Shown: one piece after another, positions 8,218 to 8,311 of the stretch | Position numbering within the stretch: position 1 is the first letter of the stretch | How the letters are laid out: every line of letters starts with the position of its first letter | Origin: Actinomycetes bacterium | GTDB taxonomy: Bacteria; Actinomycetota; Actinomycetes; Actinomycetales; Microbacteriaceae | Direction: 5' to 3' | DNA length: 8,311 bases | NCBI GenBank assembly: GCA_023431405.1 | Contig: JAEYVZ010000047.1 | Coordinates: forward strand, 1-8,311 | Program-made: the position numbers and the translations under genes | Notes under the pieces: model-generated | What the model saw: the letters and a program-made list of their open reading frames with translations, nothing else | Databases searched by the model: none | Told to the model about the DNA's origin: nothing

Positions 8218-8280
8218 GGGTTCGTCCCGTGGGGGCAATCGGGGCAGGGGTCCCCGCTCTTGCCTCCACGGGACGAACCC
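8218..8280. repeat. Long near-perfect inverted repeat (21-bp arms) with nested inner stem
   Basis: Arms 8218-8238 and 8260-8280 pair at 20 of 21 positions by Watson-Crick, and the remaining pair (8233 with 8265) is a G-U wobble in RNA. The outer end is GGGTTCGTCCCGTG on the left against CACGGGACGAACCC on the right. The 21-nt loop holds a further 5-bp stem, CGGGG (8240-8244) with CCCCG (8252-8256). The predicted structure is very stable. No T-run follows on either strand. It could terminate gabT and a convergent gene beyond the window, or be a copy of a dispersed palindromic repeat. Confidence 0.85.
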
Positions 8281-8311
8281 GGAGCCGCAGGCTCACGGGA
8301 CGAACCCGGAG
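8267..8311. repeat. 18-nt direct repeat, two copies, running to the window edge
   Basis: CACGGGACGAACCCGGAG occurs at 8267-8284 and again, identically, at 8294-8311, separated by 9 bp (period 27). The spacer forms a small hairpin with its flanks: GAGCC (8282-8286), GCA loop, GGCTC (8290-8294). The first copy includes the outer part of the right arm of the long hairpin, so the 14-nt core is present three times: once forward (8218-8231) and twice inverted. The second copy ends at the last base, so more units may lie outside. Confidence 0.85.

Noticed and set aside
5101..8238. A 1045-codon open frame on the minus strand ending in the PucR-type regulator
   Set aside because: The part above 6654 is antisense to gabT, low in complexity, and lies before a good GGAG plus GTG start.
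8218..8311. CRISPR array
   Set aside because: The repeats are only 18 nt with a 9-nt spacer and include an inverted copy. That is too short and of the wrong geometry for CRISPR, and no cas gene is nearby.

Overview
The window is high-GC DNA from an actinobacterium, most likely Microbacteriaceae and plausibly Microbacterium. This is judged from base composition, strongly GC3-biased codons, weak or absent Shine-Dalgarno sequences on some genes, and gene content; there is no 16S or other marker to confirm the genus. It holds six credible genes in two divergent regulator/metabolic-gene pairs, with one small membrane-protein gene between them. No tRNA, rRNA, CRISPR array, insertion sequence or phage gene was seen.

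Left half (31-4674): an aceA-aceB pair on the minus strand encodes isocitrate lyase and A-type malate synthase, the two enzymes of the glyoxylate shunt. They are separated by 38 bp and look co-transcribed. Divergent from them, across a 157-bp gap with an AT-rich core, is a RamB-like regulator with an N-terminal XRE-type HTH, a degenerate ImmA/IrrE-like domain and a Cys-rich C-terminal domain. RamB proteins control aceA/aceB and acetate metabolism in Corynebacterium and Mycobacterium, so the regulator most likely governs the neighbouring shunt genes and itself.

Middle (4675-5100): a 91-residue protein with three predicted membrane segments lies on the minus strand, convergent with the regulator. 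An inverted repeat sits just upstream of it, and a 14-bp GC-rich tandem repeat lies between it and the next gene.

Right half (5101-8157): a PucR-family regulator (minus) diverges from a class III aminotransferase resembling GabT (plus). The 150-bp gap holds three TGTAC motifs in an otherwise rare low-GC patch, and gabT appears to be leaderless. This arrangement resembles GABA-use loci in which a PucR-type regulator (GabR in Corynebacterium glutamicum) controls gabT. No succinate-semialdehyde dehydrogenase gene is inside the window.

Right edge (8158-8311): non-coding and rich in inverted repeats. It has a short hairpin after gabT, a long near-perfect hairpin (21-bp arms), and an 18-nt sequence repeated twice that runs to the last base, so the element probably continues beyond the window.

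Overall this looks like ordinary chromosomal carbon/nitrogen metabolism with local regulators. I found no convincing new multi-gene system. The points most worth checking are the right-edge repeat element, the TGTAC operator candidate and the divergent C-terminus of the RamB-like protein.
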